Of a stretch of 64,000 bases of DNA, positions 8,093 to 16,530 are shown piece after piece. Numbering within the stretch: the first letter of the stretch is position 1; the number at the start of each line of letters is the position of its first letter. Under the pieces are notes generated by a model. The model saw nothing but the letters and a program-made list of their open reading frames with translations. It did not search any database and had not been told where the DNA came from. The stretch is from an uncultured Sphingopyxis sp. (lineage in GTDB: Bacteria > Pseudomonadota > Alphaproteobacteria > Sphingomonadales > Sphingomonadaceae): contig NZ_LT598653.1 in the NCBI RefSeq assembly GCF_900078365.1, positions 1,426,001 to 1,490,000 on the forward strand, read 5' to 3'. Made by a program: the position numbers and the translations under genes.

Positions 8093-10102
8093 ATGACTGT
8101 CCCGCATCCCGCACCCGAAACCGGTCCGATCCTCGGCAAGCTGTCGATGGAGGCGCTGCCGCTGCACGAGCCGATCCTTGTCGTCACCTTCATCGGCGTT
8201 GTCATCGGCGGCATCGCGGTGCTCGGCCTGATCACCAAATATCGCCTCTGGGGCTATTTGTGGAAGGAGTGGTTCACCACCGTCGACCACAAGCGCATCG
8301 GGATCATGTACATGATCCTGGGGCTCATCATGTTCCTGCGCGGCTTCGCCGACGCGATCATGATGCGGCTGCAGCAGGCGATGGCGTTCGGCGGGTCCGA
8401 AGGTTATCTGACCCCGCACCATTATGACCAGGTGTTCACCGCGCACGGCGTGATCATGATCTTCTTCGTCGCGATGCCGTTCATCACCGGGATCATGAAC
8501 TATATCGTCCCGCTCCAGATCGGTGCGCGCGACGTCAGCTTTCCCTTCCTCAACAATTTCAGCTTCTGGATGACGACGTCGGGCGCGGTGCTGACGATGA
8601 TCTCGCTGTTCGTCGGCGAATATGCCCAGACCGGCTGGCTGGCCTATCCGCCGCTATCGGGAATCGCTTACAGCCCCAATGTCGGCGTCGACTATTATAT
8701 ATGGGGCCTCCAGATAGCCGGCGTCGGCACCACCTTGTCGGGCATCAACCTGATCGTCACGATCCTGAAGCTGCGCGCGCCGGGCATGGGGCTGATGAAG
8801 ATGCCCGTCTTCACCTGGACCTCGCTCTGCTCGAACATCCTGATCGTCGCGAGCTTCCCGATCCTGACCGCGACGCTCGTGCTTTTGAGCCTCGACCGCT
8901 ATGTCGGGACCAATTTCTTCACCAACGATCTCGGCGGATCGCCGATGATGTATGTGAACCTGATCTGGATCTGGGGCCACCCCGAGGTGTACATCCTGAT
9001 CCTGCCCTGCTTCGGCGCGTTCTCGGAAATCGTGGCCACCTACTCCAAGAAACCGCTGTTCGGCTATACCTCGATGGTCTATGCGACGGTGTGCATCACC
9101 ATATTGTCGTACATCGTGTGGCTGCACCACTTCTTCACCATGGGGTCGGGGGCGAGCGTCAACAGCTTCTTCGGCATCACGACGATGGTGATCTCGATCC
9201 CGACCGGGGCCAAGCTCTTCAACTGGCTCTTCACCATGTATCGGGGCCGCATCCGCTTCGAACTGCCGATGATGTGGACGGTCGCCTTCATGCTGACCTT
9301 CGTCATCGGCGGCATGACCGGCGTGCTGCTCGCGGTGCCGCCCGCCGACTTCGTGCTCCACAATTCGCTGTTCCTGATCGCGCATTTCCATAATGTGATC
9401 ATCGGCGGCGTCCTGTTCGGGCTGTTCGCGGCGATCAACTATTGGTGGCCCAAGGCCTTCGGCTTCAAGCTCGACGTTTTCTGGGGCAAGATCAGCTTCT
9501 GGTGCTGGGTCGTCGGCTTCTGGGTCGCTTTCACGCCGCTCTATATCCTCGGCCTGATGGGCGTGACGCGGCGGATGCGCGTGTTCGACGACCCGAGCCT
9601 GCAGATATGGTTCGTGATCGCCGGCATCGGCGCGGCGATCATCGCGGCGGGCATCGGCGCGATGCTGGTCCAGTTCGCGGTGAGCATTTGGCGCCGCAAG
9701 GAGCTGCGCGACGAAAGCGGCGATCCGTGGGACGGCCGCACGCTCGAATGGGCGACCAGCTCGCCGCCGCCCGACTATAATTTCGCCTTCACGCCGGTGA
9801 TCCACGACCTCGACGCCTGGTACGACATGAAGAAGCGCGGACATCAGCGGCCGGTGAACGGCTATCGCGACATTCACATGCCGAGCAACACCGGCGCGGG
9901 GATGATCCTGTCGGGTATCTGCCTTGTCATGGGCTTCGCGCTCGTCTGGCACATCTGGTGGCTCGTCGCGGCGAGCTTCGTCGCGGTGATCGCCGCCGCG
10001 ATCATCCACACCTTCAACTACAAGCGCGATTTCGACATTCCGGCGGCGACGGTCACCGCGGTCGAGGAAGCGCGCACCCGCCAGCTGGCGGCCGGAGCCT
10101 GA
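8093..10102 (+). CDS. cyoB: Cytochrome o ubiquinol oxidase subunit I
   Basis: The 669-residue catalytic subunit that carries the low-spin heme, the high-spin heme and CuB and pumps protons. Family marks include WFTTVDHKRIGIMYMI near residue 60, WGHPEVYILILP with the CuB histidine and its cross-linked tyrosine, and the paired histidine region HFHNVIIGG. Length and about 15 membrane segments match E. coli CyoB. It follows cyoA by 19 bases and precedes cyoC by four, so translation is likely coupled. Confidence 0.97.
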   Translation: MTVPHPAPETGPILGKLSMEALPLHEPILVVTFIGVVIGGIAVLGLITKYRLWGYLWKEWFTTVDHKRIGIMYMILGLIMFLRGFADAIMMRLQQAMAFGGSEGYLTPHHYDQVFTAHGVIMIFFVAMPFITGIMNYIVPLQIGARDVSFPFLNNFSFWMTTSGAVLTMISLFVGEYAQTGWLAYPPLSGIAYSPNVGVDYYIWGLQIAGVGTTLSGINLIVTILKLRAPGMGLMKMPVFTWTSLCSNILIVASFPILTATLVLLSLDRYVGTNFFTNDLGGSPMMYVNLIWIWGHPEVYILILPCFGAFSEIVATYSKKPLFGYTSMVYATVCITILSYIVWLHHFFTMGSGASVNSFFGITTMVISIPTGAKLFNWLFTMYRGRIRFELPMMWTVAFMLTFVIGGMTGVLLAVPPADFVLHNSLFLIAHFHNVIIGGVLFGLFAAINYWWPKAFGFKLDVFWGKISFWCWVVGFWVAFTPLYILGLMGVTRRMRVFDDPSLQIWFVIAGIGAAIIAAGIGAMLVQFAVSIWRRKELRDESGDPWDGRTLEWATSSPPPDYNFAFTPVIHDLDAWYDMKKRGHQRPVNGYRDIHMPSNTGAGMILSGICLVMGFALVWHIWWLVAASFVAVIAAAIIHTFNYKRDFDIPAATVTAVEEARTRQLAAGA

Positions 10103-10106
10103 TCCG

Positions 10107-10733
10107 ATGAGTGCCAAGACCATGACCGCCGACGAGCCCGTCGCCTTCTACGACCTCGACGAGCATGCGCATCCCGAGGGGCACAGCACGATGCTGGGCT
10201 TCTGGATCTATCTGATGAGCGACTGCCTCATCTTCGCGATCCTTTTCGCCTGCTACGCCGTGCTCGGCGGCAGCTATGCCGCGGGTCCTGCGCCGAAGGA
10301 CCTGTTCGACCTGAAACTCATCGCGCTCAACACCGCGATGCTGCTCTTTTCGTCGATCACCTATGGCTTCGCGGTGCTCCAGATGCAGCAGGGCAGAGTG
10401 CGGGGCGTCCAGCTCTGGCTCGCGGTCACCGGTCTGTTCGGGCTCGCCTTCCTCGGGATCGAGCTTTACGAATTCCACCATCTGATCGAGATCGGCGCGG
10501 GCCCGCAGCGCAGCGCCTTTCTGTCGAGCTTCTTCACGCTCGTCGGCACGCACGGGCTGCACGTCACCTTCGGCATCGTCTGGCTGGTCACTTTGATGTT
10601 TCAGCTGTCGAAGCACGGACTGATTGCCGCGAACAAGCGCCGCGTGATGTGCCTTTCGATGTTCTGGCACTTCCTCGACGTCGTGTGGATCGGCGTCTTT
10701 ACCTTTGTCTATCTGATGGGAGTGCTGCGGTGA
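10107..10733 (+). CDS. cyoC: Cytochrome o ubiquinol oxidase subunit III
   Basis: Subunit III of the quinol oxidase, 208 residues with five membrane helices, a structural partner of subunit I. The segment LGFWIYLMSDCLIFAILFA and the C-terminal LSMFWHFLDVVWIGVFTFVYL are typical of the heme-copper oxidase subunit III family. Its TGA overlaps the GTG start of cyoD. Confidence 0.95.
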   Translation: MSAKTMTADEPVAFYDLDEHAHPEGHSTMLGFWIYLMSDCLIFAILFACYAVLGGSYAAGPAPKDLFDLKLIALNTAMLLFSSITYGFAVLQMQQGRVRGVQLWLAVTGLFGLAFLGIELYEFHHLIEIGAGPQRSAFLSSFFTLVGTHGLHVTFGIVWLVTLMFQLSKHGLIAANKRRVMCLSMFWHFLDVVWIGVFTFVYLMGVLR

Positions 10734-11116
10734 GCCACGATACGCACGCGCACGACGCGCACCACGAGATCGAGATGCCGCACGCGTCGATGCGCGACTA
10801 TGTCATCGGCTTCCTGCTGTCGGTGATCCTGACCGCCATTCCTTTCTGGCTGGTGATGACGATGCCGCTGAGCGCGGCCGCGACGGGCGCGATCATCATG
10901 GGTTTCGCGGTGGTGCAGATCGTCGTCCACATGATCTTCTTCCTCCACATGACGCCGAAGGCCGAGGGCGGCTGGTCGCTGACCTCGCTCGTCTTCACGA
11001 TCATCGTCGTGGGGATCATGCTCGCGGGCTCGCTGTGGGTGATGCACCATCTCAACACCAACATGATGCCGATGCCGCACGAGCCGACCAGTCAGGTTAC
11101 GGGCCAGGTGCTTTGA
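10730..11116 (+). CDS. cyoD: Cytochrome o ubiquinol oxidase subunit IV
   Basis: Subunit IV, 128 residues with three membrane helices, needed for assembly of the oxidase. The start is a GTG at 10730 that overlaps the cyoC stop (GTGA); this gives the histidine-rich N-terminus and then the MRDYVIGFLLSVILTAIPFW helix expected of the family. An upstream in-frame ATG would need 27 extra residues that read as shadow of cyoC. The stop overlaps the next gene's TTG start. Confidence 0.92.
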   Translation: MSHDTHAHDAHHEIEMPHASMRDYVIGFLLSVILTAIPFWLVMTMPLSAAATGAIIMGFAVVQIVVHMIFFLHMTPKAEGGWSLTSLVFTIIVVGIMLAGSLWVMHHLNTNMMPMPHEPTSQVTGQVL

Positions 11117-11817
11117 GACCGACCCGCCGCGCGGTTTTTGCCGCGGCGGCGCTGATCGCGGCGCTCGGCCTCGCGGCGCTCGGCGTCTGGCAGGTCGAGC
11201 GGCGCGCCTGGAAGCATGAGCTGATCGCCGCGGTCGATGCACGCATCCATGCACCGCCCATCGCGGCGCCGGGGCCGGATCGGTGGGATGCGGTCAATGC
11301 GAAGGACGATGCCTATCGGCGCGTCACCGCGTCGGGAAGGTTCCGGCACGACCGCGAGACGCTGGTGCAGGCGGTGACCGGGCGCGGCGCGGGCTATTGG
11401 GTGGTGACGCCGCTCGAAACCCCCGGCTTCACCCTGCTCGTCAATCGCGGCTTCGTGCCCAATGAGCGGCGCGAGGCGAAGACGCGCGCGGCGGGCAATG
11501 CCGCGGGGCCGGCGACGGTGACCGGCCTCTTGCGCGTGACCGAGCCCGGCGGGGCGTTCCTGCGCTCGAACGATCCGGCGGCGGACCGCTGGTTCTCGCG
11601 CGACGTCGCGGCTATCGCGAAGGCGCGGGGGCTCGGCCGGACCGCGCCCTATTTCGTCGATGCCGACGCGACGCCCAACCCCGGCGGCTATCCGGTCGGC
11701 GGACTCACGGTGGTGCGTTTTCGCGACCATCATCTGGTCTATGCGTTGACCTGGTTCGCGCTCGCTGCGCTCAGCCTCTTTTTTGCGTGGCGGCTCTGGC
11801 GTATCCGGGATCGATGA
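11113..11817 (+). CDS. SURF1 family oxidase assembly protein
   Basis: A 234-residue SURF1 protein, an assembly factor involved in heme insertion into heme-copper oxidases. It has an N-terminal membrane helix, the GVWQVERRAWKHELI segment after it, NRGFVPN in the middle, and a C-terminal helix (LVYALTWFALAALSLFFAWR). The TTG at 11113 overlaps the cyoD stop (TTGA) and fits the family's short N-terminus; an ATG at 11035 would lie inside cyoD. Its place after cyoD indicates a role with this quinol oxidase. Confidence 0.92.
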   Translation: MRPTRRAVFAAAALIAALGLAALGVWQVERRAWKHELIAAVDARIHAPPIAAPGPDRWDAVNAKDDAYRRVTASGRFRHDRETLVQAVTGRGAGYWVVTPLETPGFTLLVNRGFVPNERREAKTRAAGNAAGPATVTGLLRVTEPGGAFLRSNDPAADRWFSRDVAAIAKARGLGRTAPYFVDADATPNPGGYPVGGLTVVRFRDHHLVYALTWFALAALSLFFAWRLWRIRDR

Positions 11818-13121
11818 CCGACCCGGCGATCCTGCCCGCCGCACCCGCGAGAGCCCCCGCGGGCCGCCGCAACATGACGCTGCTGATCCAGCTGCGCTGG
11901 CTCGCGGTCGGCGGACAGCTCGCGACGATCGGGATCGTCAGCGGGCCGATGGGGATTTCGCTGCCGCGCGCGCCCTTGCTCGCGGCGATCCTCGTGCTGA
12001 TCGCGATCAATTTCGCGAGCGCCGCGCTGCTCCGCCGCGGCCGCGGGGTGACCAACGCCGAACTCACCGCGGCGTTGCTGTTCGACGTCGCGGCGCTCGG
12101 CTGGCAGCTGCATCATAGCGGCGGGCTTGCCAATCCCTTCGCCTCGCTCTTCCTGCTCCAGGTCGTGATCGGTGCGATCCTGCTCACGCCGCGCTCGTCA
12201 TGGGCGATCGTCGCGGCCGCGCTCGCCGCGCTCGCGGCGCTGCGCGTCGATCCGACGCCGCTCCTGCTGCCGCCCCCCTACGCCGCCGACCCGATGAAGC
12301 TCTATCTGCAGGGCAGCTTCGTCTGCTTCCTGCTGATCGCGGTGCTGCTGGTCGCCTTCGTCACGCGGATCAGCCGCAATCTGCGCGACAGCGACGCGGC
12401 GCTCGCCGCCAGTCGTCAGCGCGCCGCCGAGGAGGATCATATCGTGCGCATGGGGCTGCTCGCGTCGGGCGCGGCGCACGAACTCGGCACGCCGCTGTCG
12501 ACCTTGTCGGTGCTGATCGGCGACTGGCAGGCGGCGCCGCGGCTGAAGGACGACCGCGAATTGCAGGAAGACCTCGCCGACATGGATGCGGCGGTGCAAC
12601 GCTGCAAGGCGATCGTCAGCGGCATTTTGATGTCGGCGGGCGAGGCGCGCGGCGAAGCACCGCGGCTCACCACGATCCGTGCGGCGTTCAACGAGATCGT
12701 CGCACATACGCGTGCGGTGCGCCGCCCGGGCACGATCGAATTCAACGACCGTTTCGGCGCCGACGTCGCGATCGTGTCGGACCCGGCGCTGCGGCAGGTG
12801 ATCGGCAACGTCCTCGACAATGCGGCCGAGGTGTCTCCCGACTGGACCAGCTTCACCACCTCACGCGACGGCGACATGCTGGTGATCGAGATCGCCGACC
12901 GCGGGCCGGGCTTCAGCCCTGAGATGCTCGAGAATTTCGGCCAGCCCTATCGCTCGACCAAGGGACGGCCCGGTGGCGGGCTCGGGCTGTTCCTGCTCGT
13001 CAATGTGCTGCGCAAGCTGGGCGGTGGCGCCAGCGTCGCCAATCGCGATGCGGGCGGCGCGCTGGTCAGGATATTCCTGCCGATTTCGGCGCTCGCTCCG
13101 CCGAGTGGAGAAAAGGCATGA
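11814..13121 (+). CDS. regB: RegB/PrrB/ActS-type redox sensor histidine kinase
   Basis: A 435-residue membrane histidine kinase with about six N-terminal helices, the H-box GAAHELGTPLSTLSVL, and the ATPase motifs NVLDNAAE and GGGLGLFLLVN. The loop GGLANPF matches the conserved quinone-sensing GGxxNPF motif of RegB, and the Cys in QRCKAI lines up in position with the redox-box Cys of RegB (established for Rhodobacter; alignment here is by eye). The ATG at 11814 overlaps the SURF1 stop. Being in the same operon as the oxidase suggests feedback between quinone redox state and respiration genes. Confidence 0.88.
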   Translation: MTDPAILPAAPARAPAGRRNMTLLIQLRWLAVGGQLATIGIVSGPMGISLPRAPLLAAILVLIAINFASAALLRRGRGVTNAELTAALLFDVAALGWQLHHSGGLANPFASLFLLQVVIGAILLTPRSSWAIVAAALAALAALRVDPTPLLLPPPYAADPMKLYLQGSFVCFLLIAVLLVAFVTRISRNLRDSDAALAASRQRAAEEDHIVRMGLLASGAAHELGTPLSTLSVLIGDWQAAPRLKDDRELQEDLADMDAAVQRCKAIVSGILMSAGEARGEAPRLTTIRAAFNEIVAHTRAVRRPGTIEFNDRFGADVAIVSDPALRQVIGNVLDNAAEVSPDWTSFTTSRDGDMLVIEIADRGPGFSPEMLENFGQPYRSTKGRPGGGLGLFLLVNVLRKLGGGASVANRDAGGALVRIFLPISALAPPSGEKA

Positions 13122-13651
13122 TCGAGACGCGCCATTTGCTGATCGTCGAGGACGACGAGGCCTTTGCCCGCACGCTGAAACGCTCGTTCGAGCGGCGCGG
13201 CTATGCCGTCGAGGTTGCGCACAGCCCCGAGGCGATGGACGAAATTTTGCGGACATTCCGGCCGGGCTATGCGGTCGTCGACCTCAAGCTTGGCGGCGCA
13301 TCGGGGCTCGCGTGCGTCCAGACGCTGCGCGCGCTCGATCCGGCGATGAAGATCGTCGTGCTCACCGGCTTTGCGAGCATCGCGACCGCGGTCGAAGCGA
13401 TCAAGCTCGGCGCCTCCTATTATCTCGCCAAGCCGTCGAACACCGACGATATAGAGGCCGCGTTCGAGCGGTCGGAAGGCAATGCCGAAACCCCGCTCGA
13501 TGCGCGCCCTTCGTCGATCAAGACGGTCGAGTGGGAGCATATCCACCAGACGCTGGTCGAGACCGACTTCAACATATCGGAAACCGCGCGCCGGCTGGGA
13601 ATGCACCGGCGGACGCTGGCGCGGAAGCTGGAGAAAAGGCAGATTCGCTAG
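13118..13651 (+). CDS. regA: RegA/PrrA/ActR-type response regulator
   Basis: The 177-residue partner of the kinase upstream, with which it overlaps by ATGA. The receiver domain shows the acidic pair EDDE, the phospho-acceptor Asp in YAVVDLKLGG and the Lys in YLAKPSN. The C-terminal Fis-type helix-turn-helix (FNISETARRLGMHRRTLARK) is nearly the same as that of Rhodobacter RegA, a global regulator of redox-responsive genes. It closes the seven-gene operon. Confidence 0.92.
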   Translation: MIETRHLLIVEDDEAFARTLKRSFERRGYAVEVAHSPEAMDEILRTFRPGYAVVDLKLGGASGLACVQTLRALDPAMKIVVLTGFASIATAVEAIKLGASYYLAKPSNTDDIEAAFERSEGNAETPLDARPSSIKTVEWEHIHQTLVETDFNISETARRLGMHRRTLARKLEKRQIR

Positions 13652-13673
13652 GCCAGGGCAATGTCAGCCTTAT

Positions 13674-13751
13674 CGTCATCCCGGCGAAGGCCGGGATCTC
13701 ACCGTCTCGTCCTTACGCACCGGCGAGATCCCGGCCTTCGCCGGGATGACG
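13674..13751. repeat. Type A palindromic repeat element
   Basis: A full inverted pair of type A units starting CGTCATCCCGGCGAAGG and ending with its complement, about 25 bases of less conserved sequence in between. It lies between the convergent regA and prolyl oligopeptidase genes and could form a long cruciform or end transcription in both directions. Confidence 0.92.
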
Positions 13752-13782
13752 GGGGGGACACCCATCTCGGGATGACCCGGCG

Positions 13783-15894
13783 CTACTTCTTCTCCACCAG
13801 CTCGCGCTGCAGGAAGCCGTGGAGCATCGCGGCGCGCACCGCGTCCTCGGCATGGTCGGCGCCGACCGAATGGCCGCCTTCGATATATTCGTGATAATAG
13901 ACGCGGTTGCCGTTCTCCATCAGCCGCGCGGCGAATTTGCGCGCATGGCCGGGGTGGACGCGGTCGTCCTTGGTCGACAGGTAGAGGAAGATCGGCGGAT
14001 AGGTCACGCCCTTGCGGATGTTGTGATAGGGCGAATATTTCGACAGGAAGGCCCAATCCCCGGGCACGTCGGGGTCGCCATATTCGGCGACCCATGAGGC
14101 GCCCGCGAGCATCTTGTCATACCGCCACATATCCTTGATCGGCGAGCCCGAGATCACCGCGCCGTAAAGGTCGGGGCGCTGCGTCATCGCCGCGCCGACG
14201 AGCACGCCGCCGTTCGAGCGGCCCGAGATCGCGATCCTGCCCTTCGCGCTGACCCCGGCCTTGACCAGATCCTCGGCAACCGCGTGCAGGTCGTCGAAGC
14301 TGTTCTGGCGTTTTTCGCGCAGCGCCGCCTGATGCCAGGCGGGGCCATATTCGCCGCCGCCGCGGATATTGGCGAGGACATAGGCATTGCCGTCTTCGAC
14401 CCAGAACAGCCCGAGCGGTCCGGCGCGATAGGGCTGGCCGGTCAGATAGCCCGGCGTCTGCGCGGCGCGGAAGCCGCCATAGGCGTGGATCAGCGCGGGG
14501 ACCGGCCCCGTCGCGCCCTTCTTGCGAACGAGGAAATAGGGGATTTTGGTGCCGTCCTTCGACGTCGCGAACCGCTTTTCGACGGTCATGTCCTTCGCGT
14601 CGAAGGTCGCGGGAAGGCTCTGCACCGCTTTCGGCGCGCCGTCTTCGGCCACGGCATAGAGCGTCGGCGGCGTCAGCATCGTCTCGGCGGTCGCGAGCAC
14701 GATGTCGCGCTTGCCGATCGTGCCGGCGATCGTCACCGTCGCCTTCTCGGCGAGCGGAACCGCCTTCTGGTTCCATTTGCCGGTCGTGGAATCGCGGCGC
14801 AGCGCAAAGAGCTTGCCCTCGACATCGTCGAGCGCCTTGACCCACAGGATATTGTCGGTTGCCGAAACATTCTCGATCGCCTGCGCCTTCGTCGGCGTCA
14901 TCGCGGTGACGATCGGCACCTTGCGATCGGCCGACATATCCTCGAGCGACAGCGAGACGAGCGAGCCGGCGGGAATGTTCGCCCAGTCCTGATTGAGGAA
15001 GATGATCAGCTGTCCGTCGACGACGTCGCGGATGCTCGCGGTGTCGGGGATGATCGTCGAAATATAGCGCGAGGCGTCGATGTTCGGCAGTTTGATGTCG
15101 GCGGTGTAGAAGGTCTTGCCGCGGCTGATCATCGGCCAGCGTTTGTCGCCGTCGACGAGCGCGAAGACGTTCATCCCGACATCCTCATGCTCGCCCTCGG
15201 CCAGCGTTTCGGCGGCCGACAGCGGCGTGCCGCGTTTCCACCGCTTGACGATGCGCGGATAGCCCGACGCGGTCATGCTGCCTTCGCCATAGTCGGTCGC
15301 GACGAGCAATGTGTCGGCGCCCTCCCACGTCACGCTGCTCTTCGCCTGCGGCAGGGCGAAGCCGCCGTCGACGAAGCTTTTGGTCGTCCGGTCCCATTCG
15401 CGGACGATGTCGGCATCGGTGCCGCCGGGGCTCAGCGAGACGAGGCAGCGTTTGTAATCGGGCGCGAGGCAGTCGGCGCCGTGCCAGACCCAGCTTTGCT
15501 TCTCGGCCTTGCCGAGCGCATCGACGTCGATCAGCGTCGTCCATTCGGGCTTGCCCGCAAGATAGGCGTCGAGCGGGCTTTGCCGCCACAGCCCGCGCGG
15601 ATTGGCCGCGTCGCGCCAGAAATTGGTGATCGTATCGCCCATCACCTCGCCGGGCATCGCGATCTGCCGGTCGTCGTCGAGGATGGCGCGCGCGCGCTTG
15701 CGATCGGCCTCGAAGCCCGGGCGGGTGGTGATCAGCCTGTCGGTCGCCGCATTTTCCTTTTTGACCCAGTCGAGCGCCTTCGCGCCTTCGATGTCCTCGA
15801 GCCAGAGATAAGGGTCGTCGTCCTGCGGCGCGGCGGCGGCCACGGCGGCGAAGGAACAGCTGAGGGCAAGCGCGACGAAGCTGGCGCGGATCAT
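13783..15894 (-). CDS. Secreted S9 prolyl oligopeptidase family serine peptidase
   Basis: A 703-residue serine peptidase with a signal peptide (a run of Ala, Leu and Val up to AAAAAPQDD). The N-terminal DDPYLWLEDIEG motif opens the beta-propeller, and the C-terminal alpha/beta hydrolase domain has the nucleophile in ISGRSNGG, an Asp in STKDDRVHPGH and the His in IEGGHSVGA. It should cleave short proline-containing peptides in the periplasm. I chose the ATG at 15894, which follows a GGGGAG site; the longer frame upstream reads through a type D repeat. Confidence 0.93.
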   Translation of the reverse strand: MIRASFVALALSCSFAAVAAAAPQDDDPYLWLEDIEGAKALDWVKKENAATDRLITTRPGFEADRKRARAILDDDRQIAMPGEVMGDTITNFWRDAANPRGLWRQSPLDAYLAGKPEWTTLIDVDALGKAEKQSWVWHGADCLAPDYKRCLVSLSPGGTDADIVREWDRTTKSFVDGGFALPQAKSSVTWEGADTLLVATDYGEGSMTASGYPRIVKRWKRGTPLSAAETLAEGEHEDVGMNVFALVDGDKRWPMISRGKTFYTADIKLPNIDASRYISTIIPDTASIRDVVDGQLIIFLNQDWANIPAGSLVSLSLEDMSADRKVPIVTAMTPTKAQAIENVSATDNILWVKALDDVEGKLFALRRDSTTGKWNQKAVPLAEKATVTIAGTIGKRDIVLATAETMLTPPTLYAVAEDGAPKAVQSLPATFDAKDMTVEKRFATSKDGTKIPYFLVRKKGATGPVPALIHAYGGFRAAQTPGYLTGQPYRAGPLGLFWVEDGNAYVLANIRGGGEYGPAWHQAALREKRQNSFDDLHAVAEDLVKAGVSAKGRIAISGRSNGGVLVGAAMTQRPDLYGAVISGSPIKDMWRYDKMLAGASWVAEYGDPDVPGDWAFLSKYSPYHNIRKGVTYPPIFLYLSTKDDRVHPGHARKFAARLMENGNRVYYHEYIEGGHSVGADHAEDAVRAAMLHGFLQRELVEKK

Positions 15895-15977
15895 TCGGAA
15901 ATCTCCCCTGGGGTGTGGTGGCGCTGTGCTAGCAGCATTACACACCGGAGGGGAAGGGCGGTTGCCAATGCAACCAT

Positions 15978-16060
15978 CGTCATTGCGAGCGTAGCGAAGC
16001 AATCCAGGGCGGCCTCGCGCGACTCTGGATTGCCGCGTCGCTTCGCTCCTCGCAATGACG
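15978..16060. repeat. Type D palindromic repeat element
   Basis: An inverted pair of the type D unit, starting CGTCATTGCGAGCGTAGCGA and ending with the near complement. Other copies lie at 21515, 62088, 62492 and 62539. It sits between two minus-strand genes. Confidence 0.9.
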
Positions 16061-16065
16061 GGAAA

Positions 16066-16488
16066 TCACTGGTCGATGATGATCGTGCCCGGATGATGCT
16101 TGTCGAGATGCTTCTTGATGATCTTGAGGTTCCGCGTGTTCGAGCGGAAGAAGAAGTCGAAGGCATCGCCGACGAGCGGGACCGCGCCGAGCGCGGTATC
16201 GACGCCGAGATTGCCGATCATGCGCCAGATCTTCCATTTCGGCATGCCGAGGTTGCGCGCTTCCCAGATGAGATAGGCGCCCATCGTCGCGGCGATCACG
16301 TCGCCGACGACGGGGACCAGCCCGACGATCGCGTCGAGGCCGACAGGGCGGTTGATGCCGGGAATGACGAAGCTGCGTTCGAGCAGGATTTCGAGCGTCT
16401 CGACGCGCTTGCGCAGCGCGGCGGGGTCGGTCCGGTTTTGAATGAGCGCATCGAAGATTGCGTCGGGATTTGGGCTCGAAGGGGCCAT
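16066..16488 (-). CDS. DUF4112 domain-containing protein
   Basis: A 140-residue small membrane-associated protein of the DUF4112 family, whose function is unknown. The mark of the family is clear: PGINRPVGLDAIVGLVPVVGDVIAA, a repeated GxxPxVGD motif (second copy at GAVPLVGDAFDFFF), and a basic C-terminus (RNLKIIKKHLDKHH). It ends six bases from a type D repeat. No function is suggested by the neighbours. Confidence 0.88.
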   Translation of the reverse strand: MAPSSPNPDAIFDALIQNRTDPAALRKRVETLEILLERSFVIPGINRPVGLDAIVGLVPVVGDVIAATMGAYLIWEARNLGMPKWKIWRMIGNLGVDTALGAVPLVGDAFDFFFRSNTRNLKIIKKHLDKHHPGTIIIDQ

Positions 16489-16530
16489 CGGGGTCCTTTC
16501 AAAAGCGCCCGGACTTGCGGCGCCACTGTA

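Noticed and set aside
5392..8238. 948-residue open frame on the minus strand
   Set aside because: It is a shadow in another frame of the MFS gene and antisense to cyoA; high-GC genomes often give such long false frames.
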